Assembly: GCA_013815685.1 (NCBI GenBank)
Contig: JACDFR010000032.1
Span: forward strand, 1-47,295
Origin: Ramlibacter sp.
GTDB lineage: Bacteria; Pseudomonadota; Gammaproteobacteria; Burkholderiales; Burkholderiaceae_C
Length of the DNA stretch: 47,295 nucleotides
Direction: 5' to 3'
Shown here: piece by piece, positions 1-8,620 of the stretch
How the letters are laid out: each line of letters starts with the position of its first letter
Numbering within the stretch: the first letter of the stretch is position 1
The notes under the pieces: generated by a model
The model's database searches: none
The model's input: only the letters and a program-made list of their open reading frames with translations
Told to the model about the DNA's origin: nothing
Translations under genes and position numbers: made by a program

Positions 1-91
1 GTGCAGGAGTAGGCGCGGTCCGCAGCCCAGGCTGGCCGCCTGGGCCAGAGCGCAACGCCCTCCTGCGCCCCTTCTCGCCCCGGCCCTTCGG
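1..91. repeat. Repeat-derived segment, no gene
   Basis: No coding sequence is supported here. Bases 26-46 form an imperfect palindrome, GCCCAGG...CCTGGGC, whose reverse complement reappears inside the palindromic element at 13713-13733. Neighbouring bases (GCAACG, GCAGGA) also match in order. I read this as part of the same repeat family, cut by the window edge. Confidence 0.45.
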
Positions 92-222
92 GTGAGCGCC
101 AGAAAGGCCGCAGGCGTTGTTGCAAATCCTCGCCAGGTGTCCAACCTGGCTGCGGTTTGCGCCTAGCCTGCGGCCTTACTGGCGCTCACGGGGGGTGCCA
201 TTTCCCTGTTTCACTGGACTAG
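92..222. repeat. Palindromic element, family B, copy 1
   Basis: The two 24-base arms at 92-115 (GTGAGCGCCAG...) and 166-189 (...CTGGCGCTCAC) are inverted copies with one mismatch. The loop holds a second hairpin, CCAGGT/ACCTGG, at about 133-149. The right end, TGCCATTTCCCTGTTTCACT then GGACTAG (197-222), occurs inverted at 8550-8574. The terminal CTAG overlaps the TAG stop of the histidine kinase (219-221), so the element begins where that gene ends. It could act as a terminator. Confidence 0.7.
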
Positions 223-1934
223 GTGCCCACGGCACCCTCGTGCTCCGGCGCACCCTCCAGGGCGAAGGCGACCGCGGCGCCGAGCGAATTGATGTCGAAC
301 GGCTTGCGCAGGATGGCCGGCTTGCCGGCCAGGCGTTCCACCGCCGCCATGTCCGCATAACCGGTCGCCAGGATGGCCGGCAAGCCCGCGACCATTTCAC
401 GGGCTTTGGAGATCACTTCGGCACCTGTCATGTCGGGCATCGCGTAGTCCACGACGAGCAAGTCGGGCTTGAAGCGGGCGATGGCCTCCAGCCCCTCGGT
501 GCCGTTGGCTGCCTCGGCGACCGAGTAACCGATCAGGCCGAGACATTCGACGATCACCTTGCGCACGTCGGGATCGTCCTCCACCACCAGGATCCGGCGC
601 GACTTGATGCACAGCGGCATCTCGGGTGGCGCGGGCGGCTCGGACCCCGCCTGCGCATTGGCCGCGGCCGCGGGAAAGTGCATCTCCACCGTCGTGCCTT
701 GCCCGGGCTCGCTACGAATGAAGGCCAGGCCGCTGGACTGCCGGGCGAAACCATAGACCTGGCTCAGGCCCAGCCCGGTACCGCTGCCGATGGGCTTGGT
801 CGTGAAGAACGGGTCGAACACCTTGCTCAGCAGCACTTCGGGGATGCCCTTGCCGGTATCGCTCACCGAAATCACCACATAGTCCCCTTGCCTGAGCTGG
901 CCTTCGTCCTTGGCCTTCACCTGGATACAGGTCGATATCTTCAGCACCCCGCCCTCGCCCATGGCGTCGCGCGAGTTGACCGCGAGATTCAACACCGCCA
1001 TTTCGAGCTGGCTCGGATCGACGATCACGGCCGCGCGCTGCTCGCACAGCTCGAGTTCCACGGTGACGCCCGGCCCCGCTGAAATCTCCAGCAGGTCTTT
1101 CATGCCCACCAGCAGCGTATTGACGTGCGTGAGCTTGGGCAGGAGCGACTGGCTGCGCGCGAAGGACAACAGCTGGTTCGTGAGCTTGGCGCCTCGCTTG
1201 GCCGCACTCTTCGCGCGGTCGACCACGGGCTTGACCTTCTCTTCCTTGGCATAAAGCGAGATCAGCTCCAGGTTCATGTTGACCACGTGCAGCAGGTTGT
1301 TGAAGTCGTGGGCGATACCGCCGGTGAGCCGGCCGATGGCTTCCATCTTCTGGCCCTGCGTGAGCGCCGCCTGGGCCTTCTCACGCTCGGCGATCTCCTT
1401 CATCAGCCGGTCGTTGGCGCTGGCCAGCGCGCGCGTGCGCTCCAGGATGCGCGCTTCCAGCTCGCTGTTGAGCCGTTCCATTTCGCTGCGCGTGCGGCCG
1501 ATCTCCTGCAGGTGCTGGCGCGTTGCGTACTGGCGCGTGCGCGCCCGCACGGCCGCGCCTGCGGCGCTCGACAGGGTTTCGGCGTTGAGGGGCCGTTCCA
1601 GCAGGATCACGTTGCCCAGGTTGTTCAACGACGCCACCGCCGACGCGGCGCGGCGTCCCGGCTGGCGTGTGGCCAGGACAATGAACGGGAAGTCGGACCA
1701 GGGCGGCTGGTCGGCCAACCAGCTCACCAGGGACTCGCCGAACGAGCCGCCCGGCCCGCATGGATCCGCGAGGGACTCTTCGGTGATGATTGCGACCGCC
1801 GAACCTTCCTTCAGGCAATGCAGCAGCGCTTGCGGCCCGGCACAGATCGCCACCTCGTGCGCGGCATCGATGACACCCTTCACGACCACCGCATCGCGGC
1901 CGCGCGGCGCGTGGACCAGAACCCTGAATTCCAT
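219..1934 (-). CDS. Hybrid histidine kinase with C-terminal receiver domain
   Basis: The 571-residue protein has no membrane segment, so it is probably a cytoplasmic signalling kinase. Residues 1-130 resemble a degenerate receiver domain. Residues 135-195 are heptad-rich and probably coiled coil. The HisKA segment has the phospho-acceptor His209 in GGIAHDFNNLL. The ATPase domain shows Asn320 (N-box), DTGKG (359-363) and GTGLGL (385-390). The receiver follows from about 447 with acidic EDD and phospho-acceptor Asp496 in VVDYAMPDM. The start codon overlaps the stop of the upstream KaiC-like gene by one base (TGATG), so the two are translationally coupled. KaiC-like ATPases paired with such kinases are known in proteobacteria. 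The input signal and the output target are not evident from the sequence. Confidence 0.92.
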   Translation of the reverse strand: MEFRVLVHAPRGRDAVVVKGVIDAAHEVAICAGPQALLHCLKEGSAVAIITEESLADPCGPGGSFGESLVSWLADQPPWSDFPFIVLATRQPGRRAASAVASLNNLGNVILLERPLNAETLSSAAGAAVRARTRQYATRQHLQEIGRTRSEMERLNSELEARILERTRALASANDRLMKEIAEREKAQAALTQGQKMEAIGRLTGGIAHDFNNLLHVVNMNLELISLYAKEEKVKPVVDRAKSAAKRGAKLTNQLLSFARSQSLLPKLTHVNTLLVGMKDLLEISAGPGVTVELELCEQRAAVIVDPSQLEMAVLNLAVNSRDAMGEGGVLKISTCIQVKAKDEGQLRQGDYVVISVSDTGKGIPEVLLSKVFDPFFTTKPIGSGTGLGLSQVYGFARQSSGLAFIRSEPGQGTTVEMHFPAAAANAQAGSEPPAPPEMPLCIKSRRILVVEDDPDVRKVIVECLGLIGYSVAEAANGTEGLEAIARFKPDLLVVDYAMPDMTGAEVISKAREMVAGLPAILATGYADMAAVERLAGKPAILRKPFDINSLGAAVAFALEGAPEHEGAVGT

Positions 1935-3454
1935 CAGGCGCGGCCCGTGCGCTGGTCGTCGCCCAGCAGCGGCATCGACCCTCTGTACGAAGCAACGCCG
2001 GTGAGCACGCCTTCGAAATCCGTCAGCGCGGCGCCCACTTCCACGCCCTTCTTGCCCAGGCGGAACTCGCGGATCGTGAGCTCGTGCTCGGTGACGCGGC
2101 TCTTGATCACCGATACGGCCTTGAGCAGGCTGCCCCGCGCTTCGAAGAACCGGAACAGCACGATCGAGTCGCTCAGGTAGCTCAGGTCGACGTCGGTGCG
2201 CATATCGCCGAGCACACCATGTTGCGCCAGGATCAGGATGGTGATCAAGCCGCGCTGGTTCAGGTAATTCCGCAGCTCATGCATCTGCAGGAGCAGGTAT
2301 TTGTCGCCTGGCATGGCCTGCAGATAAGCGTTCAGGCTGTCGATCACCACAAACTGCACGCCGACCTCTTCGACCGCCGCGCGCACCATGTGCGCGAACT
2401 CGCCGGGCGACACCTCGGCCGGATCGAGCGGCTCGATTCGAAGCTGGCCGTTTTTGAGGAACGCGTCCAGGTTCAGCCCGAGCGCGGTGGACCGGGCCAG
2501 CAAGGTGCTGTGCCCCTCATCGAAAAGATAGAACACCGCTTTTTCGCCGCGCTCAAGGGCCGATCTCACGCAGGCGATGGCCGTGGTCGTCTTGCCCACT
2601 CCCGAAGGCCCGGTGAACAAGGTATTGCTGCCGCGGGCCAGGCCGCCGCCGAGCAGTTTGTCGAGCTCGGCCGTGCCCGTGGACGCCAGGCTGGCGCTGA
2701 AATCCCCCTCGCGATGTTCGGCAGCCACCAGCCGGGGGAACACCACCAGGCCGCCGGTTTCGAGATTGAAGTCGTGTTCGCCGCCCCGGTAGCGGATGCC
2801 GCGCATCTTCATGACGCGAAGCCGCCGGCGTTCCGGGCCGTACTGCTCCACCAACTGTTCCAGGCTGATGACGCCGTGCGCGATGCTGTGCAGCTGCAAG
2901 TCGTCCTGGTTGGCGCTGCGGTCGTCCAGCATCAACACTGTGCAGCCGCGCATGGCGAAAAAGCTCTTGAGGGCCAGCACCTGGCGGCGGTAGCGCAGCG
3001 GGTTCTGGGCCAGCATGCGCATTTCGGACAGGCTGTCGAACACCACCCGGGCCGGCTTGAGCCGCTCGACAACGCCCATCACGCCGCGTGTCGTTTCCCC
3101 GAGCTCGACTTCGGAAGGATGCAGGATGGATTGCACCGATTCGGGGCTGAGCCCTTCTTCGTTCACGAGCTCGAACACCTCCACGCCGTCGAGCGACCAG
3201 CCATGCGAACGCGCCACGGTGTTGAGTTCCGATGCGGTCTCGGACAGGGTGATGTAGAGGCCGCGCTCGCCCTCCTCGACCCCCCGGCGCAGGAACTGCA
3301 GGCCCAGCGTTGTCTTGCCGGAGCCGGGGGTTCCTTCGACGAGGTACAGATGGTGCGCGGGCAACCCACCGCCAAGGATGTTGTCCAGACCTGGTACGCC
3401 CGTTGATGCTCTGCGTTGCTCGGGAGTACTTTGTTGTTCGGGGTTTGGTCTCAT
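1934..3454 (-). CDS. KaiC-like double-domain RecA-family ATPase
   Basis: The 506-residue protein has two KaiC domains in tandem, like cyanobacterial KaiC (about 520 residues). Domain 1 has Walker A GTPGSGKT (41-48) and Walker B VVFDSL (137-142). Domain 2 has GPSGVGKT (282-289) and VVIDSLN (369-375). Domain 1 keeps an acidic SET sequence where the catalytic glutamates lie, and domain 2 has FDEG (311-314). KaiC domains form ATP-dependent hexamers. In non-cyanobacterial genomes, KaiC proteins beside histidine kinases are linked to stress responses and in a few cases to timing. No kaiA or kaiB is present in the window. The gene overlaps the kinase gene by one base. The ATG at 3454 is chosen because the residues before the first domain are short and polar. 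The clock role is not shown; membership of the KaiC family is secure. Confidence 0.9.
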   Translation of the reverse strand: MRPNPEQQSTPEQRRASTGVPGLDNILGGGLPAHHLYLVEGTPGSGKTTLGLQFLRRGVEEGERGLYITLSETASELNTVARSHGWSLDGVEVFELVNEEGLSPESVQSILHPSEVELGETTRGVMGVVERLKPARVVFDSLSEMRMLAQNPLRYRRQVLALKSFFAMRGCTVLMLDDRSANQDDLQLHSIAHGVISLEQLVEQYGPERRRLRVMKMRGIRYRGGEHDFNLETGGLVVFPRLVAAEHREGDFSASLASTGTAELDKLLGGGLARGSNTLFTGPSGVGKTTTAIACVRSALERGEKAVFYLFDEGHSTLLARSTALGLNLDAFLKNGQLRIEPLDPAEVSPGEFAHMVRAAVEEVGVQFVVIDSLNAYLQAMPGDKYLLLQMHELRNYLNQRGLITILILAQHGVLGDMRTDVDLSYLSDSIVLFRFFEARGSLLKAVSVIKSRVTEHELTIREFRLGKKGVEVGAALTDFEGVLTGVASYRGSMPLLGDDQRTGRA

Positions 3455-3559
3455 GCGGCGGTCGGAGGATAGGCGCCAATGCTATGAGAAAAGTCCAAGG
3501 CGGTGTGTAGGCGGTATCCGACAGATGAGCCAACGGCCCAAGCCATTCCCTGCCGGCAG

Positions 3560-5278
3560 TTAAATTTCGAGCTGCTGGAGACTGCGCCACATCACCTTGC
3601 CGCTGCCGGTTTTGGGCAATGCATCGGCGAACTGCACGATGCGAGGCGCCTTGTAGACGGCCATGTGGGCGCGGCACCATTGCAGGATGTCCTGCTCGCT
3701 GACCAGGCCCTTATGGTTTTCGCGCAGCACGACGACGGCCTTTACCGTCTCGCCGCGGTAGCTGTCCTTGGCTGAAATGACGCAGGCCTCCTGGATGGCG
3801 GGGTGGCGGAACATCAATGCCTCCACTTCTGCGGGCCAGACCTTGAAGCCCGACGCATTGATCATGCGTTTGAGGCGGTCCGTGAGGAAGAAGTAGCCGT
3901 CCGCGTCCACGCGGCCCAGGTCGCCGGTACGGAAGAACCGCCTGCCTTCCAGCTCGATGAAAGCGGCGGCCGTGGCCTGCGGCCGCTTCCAGTAGCCGGC
4001 GAACACCATCGGGCCGTGAATGACGATCTCGCCCTGCTCACCGGCCGGCACTTCTTGCAGCGTGCGCGGGTCCACCACCCGCGCGTCACAACTCATGAAG
4101 GGGATTCCCAGGCATTGCTGCTTGGGGTGGTCGGGTGGGTTGCTGTGCGACGGAGCGGCAGTTTCGGTCAGCCCGTATCCCTCGGTATACCGCAGGCCGA
4201 ACTGCTCCAGCAGCCGCTGGGCCACGGCCTGCGGCATGGCGGCGCCGCCGCCGCCGATCTGCACGAGGCTGGACAGGTCGTACTTGTCGAAGTGGGGACT
4301 GCCCAGCAAATCGATCACCATGGTCGGGATGTTGGTCCAGGTCGTGACCTTGCGGCGCGAGATCAGCCGCCCGGCCAGGTCACGATCCCAGCGCGGCATG
4401 ATGACCAGCGTTGCGGCGACATAAATGCTCGCGTGCATCACGCTGACCATGCCGGTGATGTGGAACATCGGAACCACCAGCAGCGTCACGTTCTCGGACG
4501 TCGCGCTGTTCCAGATGCAGCTGGCGACGGCGTTGTGCATGATGCTGCTGTGCAGGTGCATGCAGCCTTTGGGCAGGCCGGTGGTGCCGCTGGTGTAGGG
4601 CAGCAGGGCCAGATCGGCGGGCCCCACCTCCAGGGGCGGCAGTGGCCCGCCGGCGGCCAGTGCCACCTCCCAGCTCGACACCTGGCCACCTTCCAGACGC
4701 GGCAGCGGATGCCGCGCCAGCAGCCAGTCGCGCCAGCCCTCGGGCATGGTGTCGGCGGCGTCGGGATCGAAGGCATCGGTGAAATGGCTGACGATCAGGT
4801 GCGCCAGCCGTTCGTCCGCGGGCAAGGCGTCGCTGGCCCGGGCGATTTCGGCCGCGAGGTCGGCGGTAGTGATCGCGACCTTGGCGCCCGGGTCGTTGAT
4901 GTAGTGCTTGAGCTCTTCGGCGCGGTTCATCGGGTTCACCGGCACCACCACGGCATTGGCGCGCAGGATGGCGAAATGCGCGATCACGAGCTGGGGGCAG
5001 TTCTGCATGTCCAGCATGACCCGGTCGCCCTTCCTCACACCCATCTCGTGCAACCGCGCCGCCAGCCGCTGCGCCCGGTCCGCCAGTTCGCCGTATGTGA
5101 GCGTGGTGCCGAAAAACACCAGCGCGGGCTTGTCCGGGAAGCGGTGGGCGCTGATCTGCAGGTTGTCCCAGAGCGAAGTGGACGGCGGACTGATGGCGTG
5201 CGGCAGGCGCTTCGGCCAGAACTGGTGGTGGGGGCGAGGCATGCCGGCCAGACTAGCCGGGCCCATGGTGCACCGCAT
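3560..5278 (-). CDS. Acyl-CoA ligase (AMP-dependent synthetase, long-chain fatty acid type)
   Basis: The protein belongs to the ANL superfamily and activates a carboxylic acid to its CoA thioester through an acyl-adenylate. Visible motifs are the P-loop-like YTSGTTGLPKG (about 228-238), the A5 motif TEGYGLTET (about 363-371), the hinge/A8 region FFRTGDLGRVDADGYF, and the C-terminal catalytic lysine in PKTGSGKV. The length of about 572 residues fits fatty-acid CoA ligases. The reading frame stays open to 5494, but those codons overlap the divergent TTT gene and look non-coding. Methionines at 5278, 5266 and 5242 are all possible starts, and none has a strong ribosome binding site. The gene lies 105 bases upstream of the KaiC-like gene on the same strand, so read-through is possible. 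The chain-length preference cannot be read from the sequence. Confidence 0.88.
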   Translation of the reverse strand: MRCTMGPASLAGMPRPHHQFWPKRLPHAISPPSTSLWDNLQISAHRFPDKPALVFFGTTLTYGELADRAQRLAARLHEMGVRKGDRVMLDMQNCPQLVIAHFAILRANAVVVPVNPMNRAEELKHYINDPGAKVAITTADLAAEIARASDALPADERLAHLIVSHFTDAFDPDAADTMPEGWRDWLLARHPLPRLEGGQVSSWEVALAAGGPLPPLEVGPADLALLPYTSGTTGLPKGCMHLHSSIMHNAVASCIWNSATSENVTLLVVPMFHITGMVSVMHASIYVAATLVIMPRWDRDLAGRLISRRKVTTWTNIPTMVIDLLGSPHFDKYDLSSLVQIGGGGAAMPQAVAQRLLEQFGLRYTEGYGLTETAAPSHSNPPDHPKQQCLGIPFMSCDARVVDPRTLQEVPAGEQGEIVIHGPMVFAGYWKRPQATAAAFIELEGRRFFRTGDLGRVDADGYFFLTDRLKRMINASGFKVWPAEVEALMFRHPAIQEACVISAKDSYRGETVKAVVVLRENHKGLVSEQDILQWCRAHMAVYKAPRIVQFADALPKTGSGKVMWRSLQQLEI

Positions 5279-5365
5279 CAGGGATGTCCCAGGAGCCGTC
5301 ACGTTGGCGACGTGGCTGCGCGGCTGCGCGGCGCCGATATCATGTACCGTCTTTGGAGAAGCGCC

Positions 5366-6328
5366 ATGAAGATCGTCAGGCGAATATTCGCCGTTCTGCT
5401 CATCGCGGCCAGCACTGCGGCGGCGGCCGCGTTTCCCGACAAACCCATCCGCGTGGTGATCGGGTTTCCTGCGGGCGGCCCGCTGGACCAGCATGCGCGC
5501 CTGCTGACCGAACGATTGCAGGCGGTGCTGGGCCAGCCCATCATCATCGACTACAAGGCCGGGGCCGGCGGAACCGTGGGGGCCCAGGAAGTCATGAAGG
5601 CCGCGCCCGACGGGTACACGCTGATGCTGGCCAATACCGGCGTGATGGTCATCAATCCGGCGCTCTACAACCGGTTGCCCTACCAGACCACGCGCGACTT
5701 CACGCCGATCGCGCGTACCGCCATGCAGCCCCTGGCCTTGCTCGTCAATCCCAAGCTGCCGGTCAATTCACTCAACGAATTCATGGAGTACGCCCGGGCC
5801 CGTCCCGGCCAGGTCAATTACGGCTCGGCGGGCAACGGCGGCATCAGCCACCTGGTGCCCGAGATGTTCAAGAGCGCGACCGGGCTCTTCATGGTGCACA
5901 TCCCCTACCGAGGCAGCGCCCCGGCCTTCACGGACCTGATGGGCGGCCAGGTCCAGTTTATGGCCGAATCGATTCCGCAGGCCGCCGGCTACCACAAGCA
6001 GGGCAAGGTGAAGGCTCTGGCGGTCACGAGCCGCGAGCGCAATCCCGCGCTGCCGGACACGCCCACTGTCATCGAAAGCGGCCTCAAGGGATTCGAGGTC
6101 GTCGGCTTCTACGGCTTCCTCGCGCCCGCGGGCCTGCCCAGGGATGTCACCACCAGGCTCAGCGAGGCGTTCAGGCAGGTCATGGCCAGCCCCGATATTC
6201 GCAACCGCATGGTGGCGCAGGGGGCCGACCCGGCCTTTCTGGGAAGCGAAGATTTCGCCAGATTCCTCGCCGCCGAAATGCCACGCTGGGCCGAGGCGGT
6301 GAAGAAGTCCGGCGCCAGGCTCGATTGA
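5366..6328 (+). CDS. Tripartite tricarboxylate transporter substrate-binding protein (Bug family)
   Basis: The 320-residue protein has a Sec signal peptide (KIVRRIF then a hydrophobic run ending AAAA, cleavage near residue 22) followed by the Bug signature PDKPIRVVIGFPAGG. These periplasmic proteins capture carboxylates or related metabolites, and in Burkholderiales they often occur without their TctA/TctB membrane partners, as here. The frame is open far upstream to 3803, but that part shadows the acyl-CoA ligase. The ATG at 5366 is preceded by GGAGAA at 5355-5360, a good ribosome binding site. It is the first gene of a run with the phosphodiesterase (18 bases downstream) and the MFS transporter. 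The ligand is unknown. Confidence 0.92.
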   Translation: MKIVRRIFAVLLIAASTAAAAAFPDKPIRVVIGFPAGGPLDQHARLLTERLQAVLGQPIIIDYKAGAGGTVGAQEVMKAAPDGYTLMLANTGVMVINPALYNRLPYQTTRDFTPIARTAMQPLALLVNPKLPVNSLNEFMEYARARPGQVNYGSAGNGGISHLVPEMFKSATGLFMVHIPYRGSAPAFTDLMGGQVQFMAESIPQAAGYHKQGKVKALAVTSRERNPALPDTPTVIESGLKGFEVVGFYGFLAPAGLPRDVTTRLSEAFRQVMASPDIRNRMVAQGADPAFLGSEDFARFLAAEMPRWAEAVKKSGARLD

Positions 6329-6346
6329 CGCCAAGGGCCTGCCACC

Positions 6347-7321
6347 ATGACCACCAATCTCCGCAAAGCCTTGCTGCTGTGCCTGGGCGCGCTCGCCTGC
6401 CTCTCGTGCGCAGCGTTCGACCTCCAGGGGCACCGTGGGGCTCGCGGCCTGGCGCCGGAAAACACACTGGCCGCTTTCGAACGCGCGCTCGAGATCGGCG
6501 TGACGACCCTGGAGCTCGATGTCGGCGTGACCGCCGATGGCGCCGTGGTGGTCATGCACGATCCCTACCTCAACCCCGCGATCACGCGCGATGCCGGCGG
6601 CCAATGGCTGTCGGCAAGCAAGGGGCCCCTCGTCAGGTCACTGACGCTGGCCCAGCTGCAGACCTATGATGTCGGGCGCATCGATCCGCAGGCGCCCTAC
6701 GCGAAGACGTTCGATTCGCAAAGGGCCCACGACGGCGCGCGCATTCCAACGCTGGCCTCGCTGTTCGACCGGGTCCGGGCGCTCGGTGCCAACGATGTCC
6801 GTTTCAACATCGAAACCAAGATCGACCCCGGCCGCCCCGACGACACGGTGGCCCCCGAGGCGATGACCCAGGCGCTTCTTCAGGTGGTCCGGGATGCGGG
6901 GATGACGCGCCGCGTCGCCATCCAGAGCTTCGACTGGAGGACGCTCCAGCTCGTGCAGCGGCTCGCGCCGACGATCCCCACCGTCCATCTCACGATCCAA
7001 ACGGCCAATAGCGACAACGTGCGTGACGGCACCTGGACCGCCGGCTTCAAGCTGGCCGACCACGGCAGCGTGCCCAGGCTGGTCCATGCGGCAGGCGGGC
7101 GCACCTGGTCGCCCAACGCGGGCGCATTGACCGAAGCATTGCTGAACGAAGCGAAATCGCTGGGCCTGAAGGTCATCCCCTGGACCGTCAATAATCCGGC
7201 CGACATGGAGCGTCTGATCGCCTGGGGCGTGGACGGCATCATCACCGACTATCCCGACCGCCTGCGCACAGCGATGCGGGCGCGCGGGCTGGCCGTGCCC
7301 AAACCCGTGCCGAACCCCTGA
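6347..7321 (+). CDS. Exported glycerophosphodiester phosphodiesterase (GDPD)
   Basis: The enzyme hydrolyses glycerophosphodiesters to an alcohol and glycerol-3-phosphate. The family signature starts right after the signal peptide: His29-Arg30 in GHRGARGLAPENT, metal ligands Glu56 and Asp58 in LELDVGVT, and His71 in VVMHD. The first 22 residues form a Sec signal peptide. Its cysteines (LACLSC) do not give a convincing lipobox, so a soluble periplasmic product is favoured. At 324 residues it is of normal length for the periplasmic type. The gene lies 18 bases after the TTT gene and 8 bases before the MFS gene, so the three are probably cotranscribed. Confidence 0.92.
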   Translation: MTTNLRKALLLCLGALACLSCAAFDLQGHRGARGLAPENTLAAFERALEIGVTTLELDVGVTADGAVVVMHDPYLNPAITRDAGGQWLSASKGPLVRSLTLAQLQTYDVGRIDPQAPYAKTFDSQRAHDGARIPTLASLFDRVRALGANDVRFNIETKIDPGRPDDTVAPEAMTQALLQVVRDAGMTRRVAIQSFDWRTLQLVQRLAPTIPTVHLTIQTANSDNVRDGTWTAGFKLADHGSVPRLVHAAGGRTWSPNAGALTEALLNEAKSLGLKVIPWTVNNPADMERLIAWGVDGIITDYPDRLRTAMRARGLAVPKPVPNP

Positions 7322-7329
7322 AAGGTCCC

Positions 7330-8484
7330 ATGCCCCCCATCCTTTACCTGTTCGCCTTGACCAACCTGGTGATCGGCACGGGCGCCTTCGTGCTGTCCGG
7401 CATCCTGCAGCCCCTTGCCGATTCGCTGGACGTCAGCGTTGCCATGGCCGGCCAGGTGATGACCGCCTACGCGTTGACCTCCGCTTGCGTCGCCCCCTTG
7501 TTCCTCATCGCCACCGGCCGCTGGCCGCGCAAGCGCGCCATCCTTCTCGCGCTCGCGCTGTTCGCCGCGGGCTGCGTGCTGTCGGCGGCGGCCACGACGT
7601 TCGGCGTGCTTGTGCTCGGCCGCGTGCTCATGGGCGTCGGCTCGGCGTTCAGCGCCCTGGCCGCGGGTGTGGCGGTCGCGCTGGTCGAGCCGCGCCGCCG
7701 CGGCCGCGCCCTGTCACTGGTCTTCCTGGGCATGAGCCTGAGCTACGCCGTCGGCGTCCCACTGGGCGCGTGGCTGGGCCTGACCTATGGCTGGCAGGTG
7801 CCGGTCTGGCTGGTCGCCGGCGCCTGCATGGCCGTGGGCCTCCTTTTGTGGGCGGTCTTGCCGCGCGATATCGCCGCGCCCGGCGCCAGCTTCGCGGGCA
7901 TGGGACAAGCCGTGCGGCAATGGCCGATCGTGCGCGTATGGGTCCGCACCCTGCTTTATTTCATCGCGATCTTCAGCGTCTTTGCGTTCGCCGGCCCGGT
8001 GTTGCTGGCGTTGAACCCGCTGACACCGGGGCAGTTGACATTCACGCTGGTCATGTTCGGCTTCTCCGGTGTCGCCGGAACCATCCTCGGCGGCTGGGCG
8101 GTGGATCGCTTCGGCGCCATCCGCACTCTGCGGGTGCAGCTGGTGGTGCTGGCCGCGATGATGCTGCTGGTGCCGCTCACGCGCGGCCATCACGCCCTGA
8201 CGGTGCTGGTGTTCGTGACCTGGGGCGTGGCCGGCTTCGGCATGATGGCGCCGCAGCAGGTGATGCTGGCCACCCTGGGCCCGGCCCAGGCGCCGCTGCT
8301 GATGAGCCTCAATGGCTCGATGCTGTATGTCGGCACCGCGCTGGGCGCGGTCATCAGCGGGGCTTTCGTCTCTACGCTGGGCTTCGACAAGCTGTCCTGG
8401 GTGGGCCTGCCCTTCGCGCTGGTTGCGCTGACCACCTTGTGGTTCGGCGGGCATGCGCGGGTGGCGCAGACGCAGGCGCGGTAG
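7330..8484 (+). CDS. MFS transporter (DHA1-like)
   Basis: The 384-residue protein is almost wholly hydrophobic with about 12 predicted membrane helices. It shows the major-facilitator motif between helices 2 and 3 in a modified form (GRWPRKRAI, about 58-66), a GRVLMGVGSAF helix 4 and an EPRRRGRA loop. It resembles the DHA1 drug or sugar efflux branch. The substrate cannot be assigned. The start follows AAAGG and lies 8 bases after the phosphodiesterase stop, so it ends a three-gene operon. Thirteen bases after its stop the palindromic element at 8498 begins, which may serve as terminator. Confidence 0.88.
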   Translation: MPPILYLFALTNLVIGTGAFVLSGILQPLADSLDVSVAMAGQVMTAYALTSACVAPLFLIATGRWPRKRAILLALALFAAGCVLSAAATTFGVLVLGRVLMGVGSAFSALAAGVAVALVEPRRRGRALSLVFLGMSLSYAVGVPLGAWLGLTYGWQVPVWLVAGACMAVGLLLWAVLPRDIAAPGASFAGMGQAVRQWPIVRVWVRTLLYFIAIFSVFAFAGPVLLALNPLTPGQLTFTLVMFGFSGVAGTILGGWAVDRFGAIRTLRVQLVVLAAMMLLVPLTRGHHALTVLVFVTWGVAGFGMMAPQQVMLATLGPAQAPLLMSLNGSMLYVGTALGAVISGAFVSTLGFDKLSWVGLPFALVALTTLWFGGHARVAQTQAR

Positions 8485-8497
8485 CAGCTGCCGGACT

Positions 8498-8549
8498 AGG
8501 GCCTGTTTTAAACACGTTCGCACTTGCATAAATAGTGTGAACAGGCCCT
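8498..8549. repeat. Palindromic element, family A, short copy 1
   Basis: The 52-base element has perfect 10-base inverted ends, AGGGCCTGTT and AACAGGCCCT. Its right arm (CACTTGCATAAATAGTGTGA and following) is identical to the right arm of the full element at 13537-13804. The left arm is missing apart from the terminal bases, so this is an internally deleted copy. It abuts the family B copy at 8550. Confidence 0.8.
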
Positions 8550-8620
8550 GGTCCAGTGAAACAGGGAAATGGCAGCCCCGGCCTTTCTGGCGCTTACGGG
8601 GGGTGCCATTACTGGACTAG
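8550..8620. repeat. Palindromic element, family B, short copy 2
   Basis: The element runs from GTCCAGTGAAACAGGGAAAT to TGCCATTACTGGAC and is therefore flanked by inverted ends (GTCCAGT/ACTGGAC, ATGGCA/TGCCAT). The middle, CCTTTCTGGCGCTTACGGGG, matches copy 1 at 172-196. The right end CTAG overlaps the TAG stop codon of the DMT exporter gene (8617-8619), as copy 1 does for the histidine kinase. Confidence 0.75.

Noticed and set aside
3803..5343. Long plus-strand open frame running into the TTT binding-protein gene
   Set aside because: Residues before position 5366 match nothing, lie opposite the well-supported acyl-CoA ligase, and a strong ribosome binding site precedes 5366.
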